35,837 bases of DNA. It comes from Clostridium sp. 1001275B_160808_H3 (lineage in GTDB: Bacteria; Bacillota; Clostridia; Clostridiales; Clostridiaceae). A model generated the notes under the pieces. The model was not told where the DNA came from. It was given only the letters and a program-made list of their open reading frames with translations, and searched no databases. The stretch spans positions 1-35,837 of the forward strand of contig NZ_JADNAT010000028.1 of the NCBI RefSeq assembly GCF_015550425.1. The letters run 5' to 3'. A program made the translations under genes and the position numbers. This document shows, in pieces, positions 1 to 7,959 of the stretch (position 1 is its first letter; each line of letters opens with the position of its first letter).

Positions 1-191
1 CAACATAAATCAATTTATTCAAATAATTACCTTTATGTTGATTTATCTATTTTTTTCATACGAAACTTTACACTATCTACAATATAGTAACTTTATTTAA
101 ATTTACATCTAATCCTTTGAATACATCTTGACCTTATAAATTTAACTATTTCAAGGTGATTTATATTACAAAGTGATTGAGTAATTAGAAT
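1..191. other. AT-rich intergenic stretch
   Basis: No coding signal is seen. Bases 1-9 and 32-40 are inverted repeats (CAACATAAA / TTTATGTTG) followed by a T-rich run, so this may be the terminator of a rightward gene lying outside the window. Nothing else is recognisable. Confidence 0.3.
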
Positions 192-237
192 AAAAAAGAG
201 CCAATAACAATGATTTTACTCATATGTTATCGGCTCT
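192..237 (-). terminator. Rho-independent terminator of the KTR protein gene
   Basis: On the minus strand the stem AGAGCCGATAACA pairs with TGTTATTGGCTCT (one G-T pair) and is followed by a run of six T. The gene's stop codon (227-229) lies inside the 5' arm, so coding and terminator sequence overlap. Confidence 0.75.
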
Positions 238-415
238 GCGTCTTAGCGTCTGGCTCTTTAATAACTGATATATTTAGTTGTTTTACATTTATTATTGTTT
301 CTTGTTTACACTTGGGACAAAATAATGGGAAGTTTTCAAGCACAGTATCAACACCTATCTTGACCCTTGTTTTATTGCCACAGATTGGGCATAATATCCA
401 CTCGTATTTAGACAC
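227..415 (-). CDS. Cysteine-rich KTR family small zinc-ribbon-like protein
   Basis: 62 aa. Two Cys pairs (CPICGNKTR near residues 9-17 and CPKC near 34-37) form a probable zinc ribbon. The KTR motif and the C-terminus NVKQLNISVIKEPDAKTQSR match, from memory, the cysteine-rich KTR proteins commonly carried by Tn916-type and other integrative conjugative elements; their function is unknown. The start is GTG, eight bases after AAGGGG. No conjugation, integrase or tetracycline-resistance gene lies beside it here, so it may be a relic of a lost element or an independent chromosomal copy. The short length is normal for the family. Confidence in the family is high; any role is unknown. Confidence 0.8.
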   Translation of the reverse strand: MSKYEWILCPICGNKTRVKIGVDTVLENFPLFCPKCKQETIINVKQLNISVIKEPDAKTQSR

Positions 416-558
416 TCTATCATCCCCTTAATTTATGATGTTTTTTACTACTATAATTTTTAAATTCCTGCAACCATTAAGATACTTTTATATACTCTAC
501 CTTTATTATATAATTTGACATTTAACTTTAATTGCTTTTTAAATTTGATATCTTTCTT

Positions 559-909
559 TTACTTTGTTTTATCTATAGCTTTTTTCATAGCCTTGCTAAC
601 TTCTTTATCAACTGATTCTTGATAAATGTCAGCATAAGTTTTGGAATCTTTGATTAAATCGTCACAGAAAGCTGCTACGTCATTACCAGTTACTTCTAAT
701 ACGCCTTTTCCTAATGCTGCACCTTCTTCAAAAAGATCAACAATCCCAGAGAGTAAATCTGTTCCTTCAGTTAGTTCAACAGGACCTACCTTAAAAAGAT
801 ATTTTTGGATTTCTTTATAAACAATTTGATAATCTTTTGGTAGCGATTTAACACGGGCTACGTGTGCTCGCCATTCTTTTTTACCTTCAATGATATCTTG
901 TATTTTCAT
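559..909 (-). CDS. DUF1048 domain-containing protein (second copy)
   Basis: 116 aa, acidic, predicted all-alpha, with no signal peptide or membrane segment. It opens with MKIQDIIEGKKEWRAHVARV and shares its plan with the upstream protein at 919-1266: a short N-terminal segment, a K/R-LP-x-DYQ motif, then a helical core ending in an acidic/FC-x-x-L region. DUF1048 proteins are typically encoded next to PadR regulators, and their role is unknown. RBS AGGAGG lies five to six bases before the ATG, and the gene follows its paralogue by nine bases, so it is the last gene of a padR-DUF1048-DUF1048 operon. The two DUF1048 genes probably arose by tandem duplication and have diverged well. No clear terminator is seen downstream. 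Confidence 0.8.
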   Translation of the reverse strand: MKIQDIIEGKKEWRAHVARVKSLPKDYQIVYKEIQKYLFKVGPVELTEGTDLLSGIVDLFEEGAALGKGVLEVTGNDVAAFCDDLIKDSKTYADIYQESVDKEVSKAMKKAIDKTK

Positions 910-918
910 TTTATCCTC

Positions 919-1266
919 CTATTTACCTAATTTTTTAGCTATATTATTATTAAGTTGCTTTCTCCACTTGTCTCGATAATAATCTGAATCTTCTTTACCA
1001 ACTAAAGCTGAGCAAAATCCTTTGATATCCTCACCTAAAGCTTCTTGTACGCTCTGCTCATCAGCAGCTGTTTCTTCTAGCAATCCAAGTACACCATCAA
1101 GAATTGGTATTAAGTTTCTACCAGTAAAATCTGAATACTGCCAAAAATTAGCCTTAATTTCTTCCCATGCTGCTTGATAATCAGCTGGTAGCCTTTGAGC
1201 TCGTGATTCAAAGGCCTTAAGTTCTTTAGTCATGTCGCTTCCCGTAATTTTCTCCCAAAAATTCAT
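919..1266 (-). CDS. DUF1048 domain-containing protein (first copy)
   Basis: 115 aa, helical and acidic, without signal or membrane segments. It carries the LPADYQAAWEEIK motif (about residues 26-38) that corresponds to LPKDYQIVYKEIQ in the neighbour. Its ATG overlaps the PadR stop codon as ATGA, so translation is probably coupled to the regulator, and its RBS (AAAGGAG) lies inside padR. The family is found with PadR regulators; its members are presumed accessory or sensory partners but no biochemical function is established. Family assignment rests on recalled sequence features and operon context. Confidence 0.8.
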   Translation of the reverse strand: MNFWEKITGSDMTKELKAFESRAQRLPADYQAAWEEIKANFWQYSDFTGRNLIPILDGVLGLLEETAADEQSVQEALGEDIKGFCSALVGKEDSDYYRDKWRKQLNNNIAKKLGK

Positions 1267-1589
1267 AATTTCATCTCCTTTAATTCATTGATTTTTGATG
1301 ATACAAATTCCCATTTTTCCCAGAACCTCTGTAGTTCCTCACGTCCTGCATCATTAAGAGTGAAAAACTTTCGTGGAGGTCCCATATCAGATGGTCTTTT
1401 TGTGCTTTCAACCAATTTATTTTTTTCAAGCCTTACTAGTATTGTATAAACTGTTCCATCTACAACATCAGTAAATCCAAGGGCATTAAGCCTTTTAGTA
1501 ATTTCATATCCGTATATTTCCTCATGGCTGATAATTTCAAGAACACAACCTTCTAGTACTCCTTTTAACATTTCCGTGATATTTTCCAA
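1263..1589 (-). CDS. PadR family transcriptional regulator
   Basis: Winged-helix DNA-binding repressor of the short PadR type, acting in the cytoplasm. I start it at a TTG (residues MENITEMLKGVLEGCVLEI), because AGAGGTG sits about six bases before it; an in-frame GTG at 1598 would add three residues but lies inside that RBS. The N-terminal half carries the typical EIYGYEITKRLNALGF helix-turn-helix, then a GTVYTILVRLEKNKLVES wing. The C-terminal helix is the dimerisation part. It is the first gene of an operon with two DUF1048 genes. A 12-bp palindrome overlapping the -10 box of its own promoter suggests autorepression. The inducer is unknown; some PadR proteins respond to phenolics or antimicrobials. 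Confidence 0.88.
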   Translation of the reverse strand: MENITEMLKGVLEGCVLEIISHEEIYGYEITKRLNALGFTDVVDGTVYTILVRLEKNKLVESTKRPSDMGPPRKFFTLNDAGREELQRFWEKWEFVSSKINELKEMKL

Positions 1590-1642
1590 ACAGGTCACCT
1601 CTTCACTATCTAGTATTACTGGTATTTAGTATTACTTACTAC

Positions 1643-1677
1643 TACTATATAGTAACACTTAATAGTGGTAGTGTCAA
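1643..1677 (-). promoter_or_regulatory. padR-DUF1048 promoter with overlapping palindromic operator
   Basis: On the minus strand TTGACA (1672-1677), a 17-base spacer and TACTAT (1649-1654) form a near-consensus sigma-A promoter. The palindrome TACTATATAGTA (1643-1654) covers the -10 box and is a plausible PadR operator. Promoter is read directly; the operator role is inference. Confidence 0.7.
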
Positions 1678-1680
1678 TAT

Positions 1681-2340
1681 AATATATTTATTTTTTTTAG
1701 CTATAAATTTCATCTAATTATTTATAAACCTAGTAAAATCAATAGTTTAAAAGGGTCTCACGTTTCGTTATATCCTTTGTAAAAATAAAAGATGTGTTAA
1801 AATTGCCAACTTAAAAGGAAGTCGCGAAACGCGACTCCCCTTACTCTATTGATATTTTTATTAATTAATCTCGTATTAGTTTTTTCTTCTAACATTTTTT
1901 AAGTTTCTCGCATGTAATATATCATTCAATACAAGTATATCCTCTATAAGGCCCTCCTGAATGCATGTTTATAACAACCTCTAGGATTATTTATTCCAAG
2001 TCCATCAGCTTTAAAAATCTTCGATAATAATTAATTTTTAGAATAATCTAACCTGATCAACTTCTTCTATATCAAACTTTGCTGATATTAAGCTTTCTTT
2101 TTCAGCTTCTTCTTCTCCTTTTTTTATGTTCTCGTTTTAAGTAAGACTTATCGATATTTAAGTTTAATTTTATAGAGAAGGAAGATACTAAAAAAGCTAT
2201 TTAATGTTTAATATTTAACACAAAATATTAAGGATACTATGAATTGAGACAAACAAATATATTATTAAACTTAATTTATTATAGCAAAAGCCTAAGGCGT
2301 TAGAGCCTTTATAATATTAGCTTTGGCCTCTTTATTTTTA
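1681..2340. other. Non-coding stretch with decayed sequence and hairpins
   Basis: No intact gene is seen. It holds the hairpin at 1798-1845 (listed separately), a minus-strand remnant at 2038-2133 (31 codons, acidic, ending VDQVRLF, unidentified) and a further broken minus-strand stretch about 1925-2012 (GLGINNPRGCYKHAF readable, then a stop). A short stem AAGGC/GCCTT lies at about 2292-2308. Probably the residue of one or more lost genes. Confidence 0.4.
1798..1845. repeat. Repeated GTCGCG-AAA-CGCGAC hairpin, copy 1
   Basis: TAAAAT..CAACTTAAAAGGA precedes a 7-bp stem AGTCGCG / CGCGACT with an AAA loop, then CCCCTT; outer AAGG pairs with CCTT. A second copy lies at 14868-14915. The outermost base pair of the GC stem is A-T here and C-G there, a compensatory change. 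It could act as a bidirectional terminator or a small RNA hairpin. Confidence 0.6.
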
Positions 2341-2381
2341 TATATAGGTTTTTACTTATCATTAATATATAATTCTCGTAT

Positions 2382-2453
2382 TTCATTTATATAAAAATTA
2401 GTACTATAATTTAAGCATAGAGATTGTTAAAAACAAAACAATATTTTGGAGGT
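2382..2453 (+). promoter_or_regulatory. asrABC promoter and ribosome binding site
   Basis: TTCATT (2382-2387), 17 bases, TATAAT (2405-2410); then a 48-base leader with GGAGGT (2448-2453) five bases before the asrA ATG. The -35 is weak (3 of 6), which would suit an activated promoter. Confidence 0.5.
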
Positions 2454-2458
2454 ATTTT

Positions 2459-3490
2459 ATGGGATATAATCTATCATTACAAGAAGTAAATGCTTTATTT
2501 GAAGAGTTAAAGAAAGAATATAAGATTTATGCACCAAAGAGATTTGAAAAACAAGGTAGATATTCTGATACAGATATAATTAAATATAGTGAAGTTTCTA
2601 ATGTAGAAGAAATTGAGTTTATAGAAAAATCTGATTATCCAGTTAAGGAGGTTATAACTCCTATCACTCAAACTCTGTATTATTTCACTGAAAATGAATT
2701 TAGAGAAAGTTCTGTAGGTCATAACAAGAAATTATTAATTTTTGCTAGACCTTGTGATATTAATGCTCAAAGAAGACAGGATATGATTTATCTACATAAT
2801 GGTAACTTTGAAGATACTTTCTATAAAAGAATAAGAGACAGAGTTAAATTTGTTTGCATTGAATGTGTTGAAGGTTTTGATACTTGTTTCTGTGTATCAA
2901 TGAATAGTAATAAAACTGATGATTATTCATTAGCTGTAAGATTTAATGGCTCCTCTTTACTTTTCAATGTAAAAGATACTGAATTCACTAAATATTTTGA
3001 AGGTAAAACTGAAGAAAAATTTGAACTTAAGTTTATTGAAGAAAATGAAGCTAAAGTAACAATTCCTGAAATTAATGATAAGGAGACATTAATAAAACTT
3101 AAGAATCACCCAATGTGGGAAGAATATAATAAAAGATGCATTGGTTGTGGAAGCTGTACATTGGCTTGTAGTACATGCTCTTGCTACACTACTCGTGATA
3201 TTGTATATGATCCTGCTGGAAAAATTGGTGAAAGAAAAAGAGTTCAAGCATCTTGTCATGTAGATGGTTTTGATGAAATGGCTGGTGGTCATAAATTTAG
3301 AACTACTAAAGCAGATAAAATGAGATATAAAGTTCTTCACAAAATACATGATTATAAAGCTCAATTTGGAGATGAACATATGTGTGTTGGTTGCGGTAGA
3401 TGTACTGATAGATGTCCAGAACATATTTCAATTACAGCTACAATAAATAAAGTAAATAATGCAGTAAATGAAATTATGGAGGGAAAATAA
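2459..3490 (+). CDS. asrA: Anaerobic sulfite reductase subunit A (4Fe-4S ferredoxin-type)
   Basis: 343 aa, the usual length of AsrA. It is the electron-transfer subunit of the cytoplasmic AsrABC complex, which reduces sulfite to sulfide with electrons from NADH. The C-terminal third carries two ferredoxin motifs: CIGCGSCTLACSTCSC (about residues 227-242) and CVGCGRCTDRCP (about 310-321). The N-terminal part is the AsrA family domain, with the ARPCDINAQRRQDMI segment and Cys-rich CIECVEGFDTCFC. It leads the asrA-asrB-asrC operon; asrB follows one base after the stop. Intact, with nothing unusual. Confidence 0.93.
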   Translation: MGYNLSLQEVNALFEELKKEYKIYAPKRFEKQGRYSDTDIIKYSEVSNVEEIEFIEKSDYPVKEVITPITQTLYYFTENEFRESSVGHNKKLLIFARPCDINAQRRQDMIYLHNGNFEDTFYKRIRDRVKFVCIECVEGFDTCFCVSMNSNKTDDYSLAVRFNGSSLLFNVKDTEFTKYFEGKTEEKFELKFIEENEAKVTIPEINDKETLIKLKNHPMWEEYNKRCIGCGSCTLACSTCSCYTTRDIVYDPAGKIGERKRVQASCHVDGFDEMAGGHKFRTTKADKMRYKVLHKIHDYKAQFGDEHMCVGCGRCTDRCPEHISITATINKVNNAVNEIMEGK

Positions 3491-3491
3491 T

Positions 3492-4286
3492 ATGGGAAAC
3501 AATATATTAACACCTAAGTCATATGAAATTATTAGTATTACTCACGAAACTAATTTAGAATATACTTTTAGAGTTGCAACAGATATAGTTCCAGAGCATG
3601 GACAATTCTTACAACTATCACTTCCTAAGATTGGTGAGGCTCCTATTTCTGTTAGTGGATTTGGATTAGGTTATATGGATTTTACAATAAGAGCTGTAGG
3701 AAAAGTAACAGATGAAATTTTCAAATTAAAACCTGGAGATAGTATCTTTTTAAGAGGAGCTTATGGTAAGGGTTGGCCAGTTGAAAAATTTAAAAATAAA
3801 AATTTAATTATAGTTGCTGGTGGTACAGGAGTTGCCCCTGTAAGAAGTATGATTAACAAATTTTATTCTGAAGATAATTATGTAAAATCCTTAAATCTAG
3901 TATTTGGATTTAAAAATACAGATGGAATATTATTTAAAAATGAATTAGATAAATGGAAAGATAAATTTAATACTATATATACATTAGATAGTGAAGTAAA
4001 AGAAGGCTGGGAACAAGGGCTTGTAACAAAACATTTATCTAAACTACCTTTAAATTCTTTCGGTGATAACTATGAAGTTGTTATAGTTGGACCACCAATA
4101 ATGATGCATTTTACTGCTCTTGAAATGCTTAAGCTTGGAGTTCCTGAAGAAAAGATTTGGGTATCCTTCGAAAGAAAAATGTCCTGTGCAGTTGGTAAAT
4201 GTGGACATTGTAGAATAGATGAAACTTATGTTTGTTTAGAAGGACCTGTATTTAACTATACTAAGGCTAAATCATTATTAGACTAG
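3492..4286 (+). CDS. asrB: Anaerobic sulfite reductase subunit B (FAD/NAD-binding)
   Basis: 264 aa from the ATG at 3492, the normal AsrB length. An upstream in-frame start at 3468 would overlap asrA and place the RBS (GGAGGG, 3479-3484) inside the gene, so I reject it. It resembles dihydroorotate dehydrogenase electron-transfer subunits: an N-terminal flavin-binding beta barrel, a nucleotide-binding segment IIVAGGTGVAPVRSMI, and a C-terminal cysteine motif CAVGKCGHCRI...C for a 2Fe-2S cluster. It takes electrons from NAD(P)H and passes them through AsrA to the siroheme subunit AsrC. Confidence 0.92.
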   Translation: MGNNILTPKSYEIISITHETNLEYTFRVATDIVPEHGQFLQLSLPKIGEAPISVSGFGLGYMDFTIRAVGKVTDEIFKLKPGDSIFLRGAYGKGWPVEKFKNKNLIIVAGGTGVAPVRSMINKFYSEDNYVKSLNLVFGFKNTDGILFKNELDKWKDKFNTIYTLDSEVKEGWEQGLVTKHLSKLPLNSFGDNYEVVIVGPPIMMHFTALEMLKLGVPEEKIWVSFERKMSCAVGKCGHCRIDETYVCLEGPVFNYTKAKSLLD

Positions 4287-4299
4287 GAGGATATTTTTT

Positions 4300-5352
4300 A
4301 TGAATCATGATATAGATATTAAAAAGGTTAGATTAAATTGTTATCGTCAATCAAAAGTTCCTGGAGAATTTATGCTTCAATTACGTGTACCAGGTGGTCT
4401 TATTAATGCTAAATATCTAAGTGATGTTCAATATATTGCAGAAACTTATGGTAATGGTACTTTCCACATGGGAACAAGACAAATGTTTTGCATACCAGGA
4501 ATTAAATATGAAAATATTCCTTCTGTTAATAAGTATATTGCTAATTACCTAAAAGAAGTTGAAATTGATGAATGTAATTGTGATATGACTGTTGATGAAA
4601 ATGGATATCCAACTATAGGTGCTAGAAATGTTATGGCATGTATTGGTAACTCTCATTGTATAAAGGGAAATGCTAACACTAAGGAATTAGCAAATAAAAT
4701 AGAAAAATTAATTTTCCCTTCACATTATCACATTAAAGTATCAGTTGCAGGATGTCCAAATGATTGTGCTAAAGCTCATTTCCAAGACTTTGGTGTAATT
4801 GCTCAATCAAGAATGGAATATCACCCTGAAAGATGTATTGGATGTGGAGCATGTGTAAAAGCTTGCGAACACCACGCAACTAGAGTTCTAAGCTTAAATA
4901 AAAATGGACTTGTAGATAAAGATCCTTGTTGCTGCGTTGGATGTGGTGAATGTGTATTAGCTTGTCCTGCAAGTGCTTGGACAAGAAGTCCTAAAAAATT
5001 CTACAGAGTTGTTATTGGCGGAAGAACTGGTAAGCAAACTCCTAGAATGGGGAAAACTTTCTTAAACTTCGTTACTGAAGATGTTGTATTAGGAATGTTT
5101 GCAAACTGGCAAAAATTCTCTGCTTGGGCATTAGATTATAAACCAGAATACTTACATGGTGGACACTTAATAGATAGAGCCGGATATCATAAATTTAAAG
5201 AAATTATTTTAGATGGTGTTGAACTTAACCCTGAAGCTTTAGTTGCAGAAAATATTTTCTGGGCTGAAACAGAATATAGATCAAACTTTAATGTTAAACC
5301 AATTGAAAAACATAAAACTATAGAATTAAATAGAGAAATTAAAAACTATTAG
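4300..5352 (+). CDS. asrC: Anaerobic sulfite reductase subunit C (siroheme catalytic subunit)
   Basis: 350 aa. Catalytic subunit that reduces sulfite by six electrons to sulfide. The N-terminal half is a nitrite/sulfite reductase ferredoxin-like domain; siroheme/4Fe-4S ligands are the cysteines in ACIGNSHCIKG (about residues 107-117) and VAGCPNDCAKA (about 149-159). Two ferredoxin motifs follow, CIGCGACVKACEHH (about 179-192) and CVGCGECVLACPA (about 210-222). RBS AGGAGG lies nine bases before the ATG and 13 bases separate it from asrB. The operon ends directly after it in a strong terminator. Confidence 0.93.
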   Translation: MNHDIDIKKVRLNCYRQSKVPGEFMLQLRVPGGLINAKYLSDVQYIAETYGNGTFHMGTRQMFCIPGIKYENIPSVNKYIANYLKEVEIDECNCDMTVDENGYPTIGARNVMACIGNSHCIKGNANTKELANKIEKLIFPSHYHIKVSVAGCPNDCAKAHFQDFGVIAQSRMEYHPERCIGCGACVKACEHHATRVLSLNKNGLVDKDPCCCVGCGECVLACPASAWTRSPKKFYRVVIGGRTGKQTPRMGKTFLNFVTEDVVLGMFANWQKFSAWALDYKPEYLHGGHLIDRAGYHKFKEIILDGVELNPEALVAENIFWAETEYRSNFNVKPIEKHKTIELNREIKNY

Positions 5353-5353
5353 A

Positions 5354-5397
5354 AAAAAAGAAAATCTTCCTAAAGCTATAGGGAGATTTTCTTTTTT
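5354..5397 (+). terminator. asrABC terminator
   Basis: AAAGAAAATCTTCC pairs with GGGAGATTTTCTTT (one G-T pair) around a ten-base loop and ends in a T run, two bases after the asrC stop codon. Confidence 0.88.
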
Positions 5398-5403
5398 AGT
5401 AAT

Positions 5404-5481
5404 TTAAATATCTCTTACCTTTTGCTCTATTTCCTCTGAAGTAGTATTTAATAAAAATGCTAGTTCAAAAAATAGTATATT
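5404..5481 (-). pseudogene. C-terminal fragment of a CarD-family gene
   Basis: The minus strand encodes ILFFELAFLLNTTSEEIEQK and a few more residues before a stop. It aligns without gaps to the C-terminus of the intact CarD protein at 18162-18671 ([20 protein letters not shown]). A stop codon lies immediately upstream in frame and no rest of the gene is present. It is therefore a relic of a second carD, about 25 codons long. Confidence 0.6.
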
Positions 5482-5572
5482 TTAACCCTTATAATTATAC
5501 ATAACTTTTAATTTATAGTTTATCTAATTAAATGATGAATTATAATAAGCTCTTGCAATTGTAGGCGAAGGC

Positions 5573-5863
5573 TCATATTCTCTCTGGAATAGTGTTATAA
5601 TCAAAATCTTCAACTTTAATTTGCTTTGTTATAAGCTTTTTTCTATAATTAAGTGCTATAGATCTTGTTTTGACATTTACATAAGTATCATAACTTCCTC
5701 TTGAAATATTATATTTATCACTATCTTTCCATAAGGCTAAAAACACATCGCTTACACAATCTTCAATATCTTCATTAGCTCCAACATCTTTAAGAATTCT
5801 TTTTACATAGAAAAATACTCTATTAAAATATTTTTCATAGATTTCGTCAATATTTTTATCCAC
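5573..5863 (-). pseudogene. Truncated ECF-type RNA polymerase sigma factor (region 2 only)
   Basis: 96 aa from the GTG at 5863, which is preceded by GAGGAGGG at seven bases; the open frame runs further upstream to 6028 but that part has no RBS and reads as noise. Sequence NRVFFYVKRILKDVGANEDI, DCVSDVFLALWKD and Y-x-TYVNVKTRSIALNYRKK match sigma-70 region 2 (core-binding and -10 recognition). ECF sigma factors are usually 160-190 aa; region 4, which binds the -35 box, is missing, and the frame stops after about 10 linker residues. A +1 shift would extend it by about 20 codons but these show no region 4. No anti-sigma gene is next to it. Probably a broken gene. Confidence 0.6.
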
Positions 5864-6028
5864 TCTTTTTCCCTCCTCATATAGTAATACAAATAATATT
5901 TCAAATCCTCGCGTTTTTTTCTTAATTTTACCATAAATAAGAATATGTATTAAGCTTTTTAATTTACATACTGATATGCTTAATTTACGAATTCTTAATA
6001 TTTTCATATACGTAAAATCCCTATTCAT

Positions 6029-6238
6029 TTGTTTTAAAATGTTTAAAAGAAAGTAAGCTACAGCCTTTATACTTAGTATATTTGAAACAATGTGTGCTTA
6101 AGGAGCATCAGGGGTATAACGTAGAATTATAAAAAGTCATGTATTACAAGCAAAGTTTGTTACACATGACTTTTCTAATATCTACTTATTTATATAATAA
6201 TTAAAAATGTTCACGATTTTAATAGTGTTCACTCTTAT
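6029..6238. terminator. Intergenic gap with bidirectional terminator-like hairpin (6132-6174)
   Basis: AAAAGTCATGT (6132-6142) pairs with ACATGACTTTT (6164-6174), with A runs on the left and T runs on the right. It could end transcription from either side. The rest of the gap shows no gene. Confidence 0.6.
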
Positions 6239-6400
6239 CTAGAACATAAAAGATGACATCACATTTTTATATCCTACTGAATTAACATATTTGGTGATTA
6301 TTTTTTCAGTCTTCTCCTGAATATCTTGTAATCTGTCAAACCATGAAACTTATATTATATCTTTACCTTTTACAATTTCTCTATTCTTTACATGTACATA
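6239..6400 (-). pseudogene. Unidentified gene remnant
   Basis: One minus-strand frame reads as plausible protein over 54 codons (for example VSWFDRLQDIQEKTEKIITK and a following KYVNSVGYKN) but is split by an internal TAA and has no start or RBS. I do not recognise the family. It lies just downstream of the CbiO gene. Confidence 0.3.
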
Positions 6401-6402
6401 TG

Positions 6403-7149
6403 TCAATGTTTTATATTATTTTCTTGCAAACAAAATGGAAGCTCTAGATTGTTAGCTTCTAAAAGCTTTTTATCAGTAAGAATATCTTTTGTATTTCCAT
6501 CTTTAATAATTTTCCCATCTGACATAAGAATAGTACGATTGCAGGTATCTAAAATCATGTCTAAATCGTGAGAAGCAATAATCTTTAAGTGCTGAAATTC
6601 ATTTAGTATATTAATTAAATTTCTTCTATTCTTAGGATCTAAAGCAATAGAGGGTTCATCCATTAAAATAATATCTGGTGTCATAGAAAATATTGTTGCT
6701 ATAGATACAAGTTTTTTTTCACCACCAGAAAGTTTATGTATCTTTTTATTCTTAAGATTATTAATATGAACCATATTCAAGGCATTTTCTACTCTCTTTT
6801 TAACTTCCTCTTCTGAAAGTCCATAATTACGTGGTGCAAAGGCTATATCTTCATATACATTAGACATAAATAGTTGATTATCAGAATCTTGAAATACATA
6901 TCCTATTCTTTCTCTAATTATACTTAAAGTATTCTTCTCTACTGGAATATTTTCTACTCTAATGCTACCTTCATAATTTAAATTTAATCCTACTAATAAC
7001 TTCAATAAAGTTGATTTTCCAACTCCATTAGATCCAATAATACCTATAGAATCATTTTCCTTTGCAGTAAAGGTAATATTTTTAAGTATTGGTTGTTCTT
7101 TTTCATAAGAAAAACATAGATTTTCTACATTTATATGAATATGGCTCAT
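6403..7149 (-). CDS. ECF transporter ATPase for nickel/cobalt (CbiO/NikO type)
   Basis: 248 aa ABC ATPase of the energy-coupling-factor class, the cytoplasmic motor of the nickel importer. Walker A GSNGVGKST (about residues 38-46), Q-loop VFQDSDNQLF (about 84-93), signature LSGGEKK (about 139-145), Walker B DIILMDEP (about 159-166) and H-loop ASHDLDM are all present. It is the last gene of the nikMN-cbiQ-cbiO unit, nine bases after the cbiQ gene. Ni versus Co cannot be told from the ATPase; the hypA/hypB neighbours argue for nickel. Only one ATPase is encoded here, so it should act as a homodimer. Confidence 0.9.
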   Translation of the reverse strand: MSHIHINVENLCFSYEKEQPILKNITFTAKENDSIGIIGSNGVGKSTLLKLLVGLNLNYEGSIRVENIPVEKNTLSIIRERIGYVFQDSDNQLFMSNVYEDIAFAPRNYGLSEEEVKKRVENALNMVHINNLKNKKIHKLSGGEKKLVSIATIFSMTPDIILMDEPSIALDPKNRRNLINILNEFQHLKIIASHDLDMILDTCNRTILMSDGKIIKDGNTKDILTDKKLLEANNLELPFCLQENNIKH

Positions 7150-7158
7150 ATCTTCCTC

Positions 7159-7959
7159 CTAAATAAATATATTTCCTACTATCTGTAATATAGAGAAAAA
7201 CCTCATAGTACCAAGTATAACTATCCATATAATAAAATAAATATAATCTTTTTCATTATATCTAATTTTATAAGAATAATAAAACTTACCAGAATATCCA
7301 CGTAAACACATACTTTCGTATATATTTTCTGCTTTATCTATACTTCTAAGTAATAGTTGTCCTATAAGGGAACCCCAAACCTTATAATTTATCCCTTTCT
7401 GATTAGGGGCACGTAAGCTATATGATTCTGTAATTTTATTTGCTTCCTTAAGTAATACTGTCACATATCGATAAATAAACAAAATTTCAGTTATGAATAT
7501 CTTTGGTATATGAATTTTATCCATTGCATAGCAGATTTTTTCAATAGTTGTTGTAGCAATTAATAGATAAGATGCTAAGATAGTTAAGATTCCTTTAATT
7601 ATCATTGTAATCATAGAGATTATTCCTCCAGAAATACTAATACCATTTATATTAATTAGTATTTTACTATCAAAAAATGGATTGAATATCCCCATAAGGA
7701 ATACAAATGATAATACTATTTTCAATTTCCTTAAGCTATCTTTTAACGATATATCACAAGTTATTAAAAGGAATATTGGATAAATACTCATTCCTATAAC
7801 TCCACCTAGGTTATATTTATCAATAGATACAACTAAAGAAATATAAGTAACTGTTAAAATAAATTTAATTGATGGATGAATCTTATTTACCAAGTAATCT
7901 CTATTTGCTAAATCCTCTATACCTTGGATTTCATAAAGTGCTTTATTTAATTTATTCAA
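7159..7959 (-). CDS. ECF transporter transmembrane component (CbiQ/NikQ type)
   Basis: 266 aa integral membrane protein with about five or six hydrophobic segments. It is the T component that couples the ATPase to the substrate-binding NikMN. Near the C-terminus are the coupling-helix signatures ESYSLRAPNQ and ESMCLRGYSG (the A-R-G type motifs of EcfT proteins). The start is TTG in the overlap TTGA with the nikMN stop, with only a weak RBS, so translation is probably coupled to nikMN. No later Met gives a full-length product. Confidence 0.87.
   Translation of the reverse strand: MNKLNKALYEIQGIEDLANRDYLVNKIHPSIKFILTVTYISLVVSIDKYNLGGVIGMSIYPIFLLITCDISLKDSLRKLKIVLSFVFLMGIFNPFFDSKILININGISISGGIISMITMIIKGILTILASYLLIATTTIEKICYAMDKIHIPKIFITEILFIYRYVTVLLKEANKITESYSLRAPNQKGINYKVWGSLIGQLLLRSIDKAENIYESMCLRGYSGKFYYSYKIRYNEKDYIYFIIWIVILGTMRFFSILQIVGNIFI

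Noticed and set aside
210..431. Plus-strand frame of 73 codons over the KTR gene
   Set aside because: Antisense to a recognisable zinc-ribbon gene and starts inside its terminator.
2038..2133. Nitrilase-like C-terminus in the 31-codon remnant
   Set aside because: The resemblance (SLISAKFDIEEVDQVR) is short and generic; without a search I will not name the family.
3089..3424. Minus-strand frame of 111 codons inside asrA
   Set aside because: Ser/Thr/Phe-rich shadow of the Fe-S coding region; no RBS and no family.
3468..3491. Longer asrB start at 3468
   Set aside because: It lies within asrA and before the RBS; the ATG at 3492 gives the usual AsrB length.
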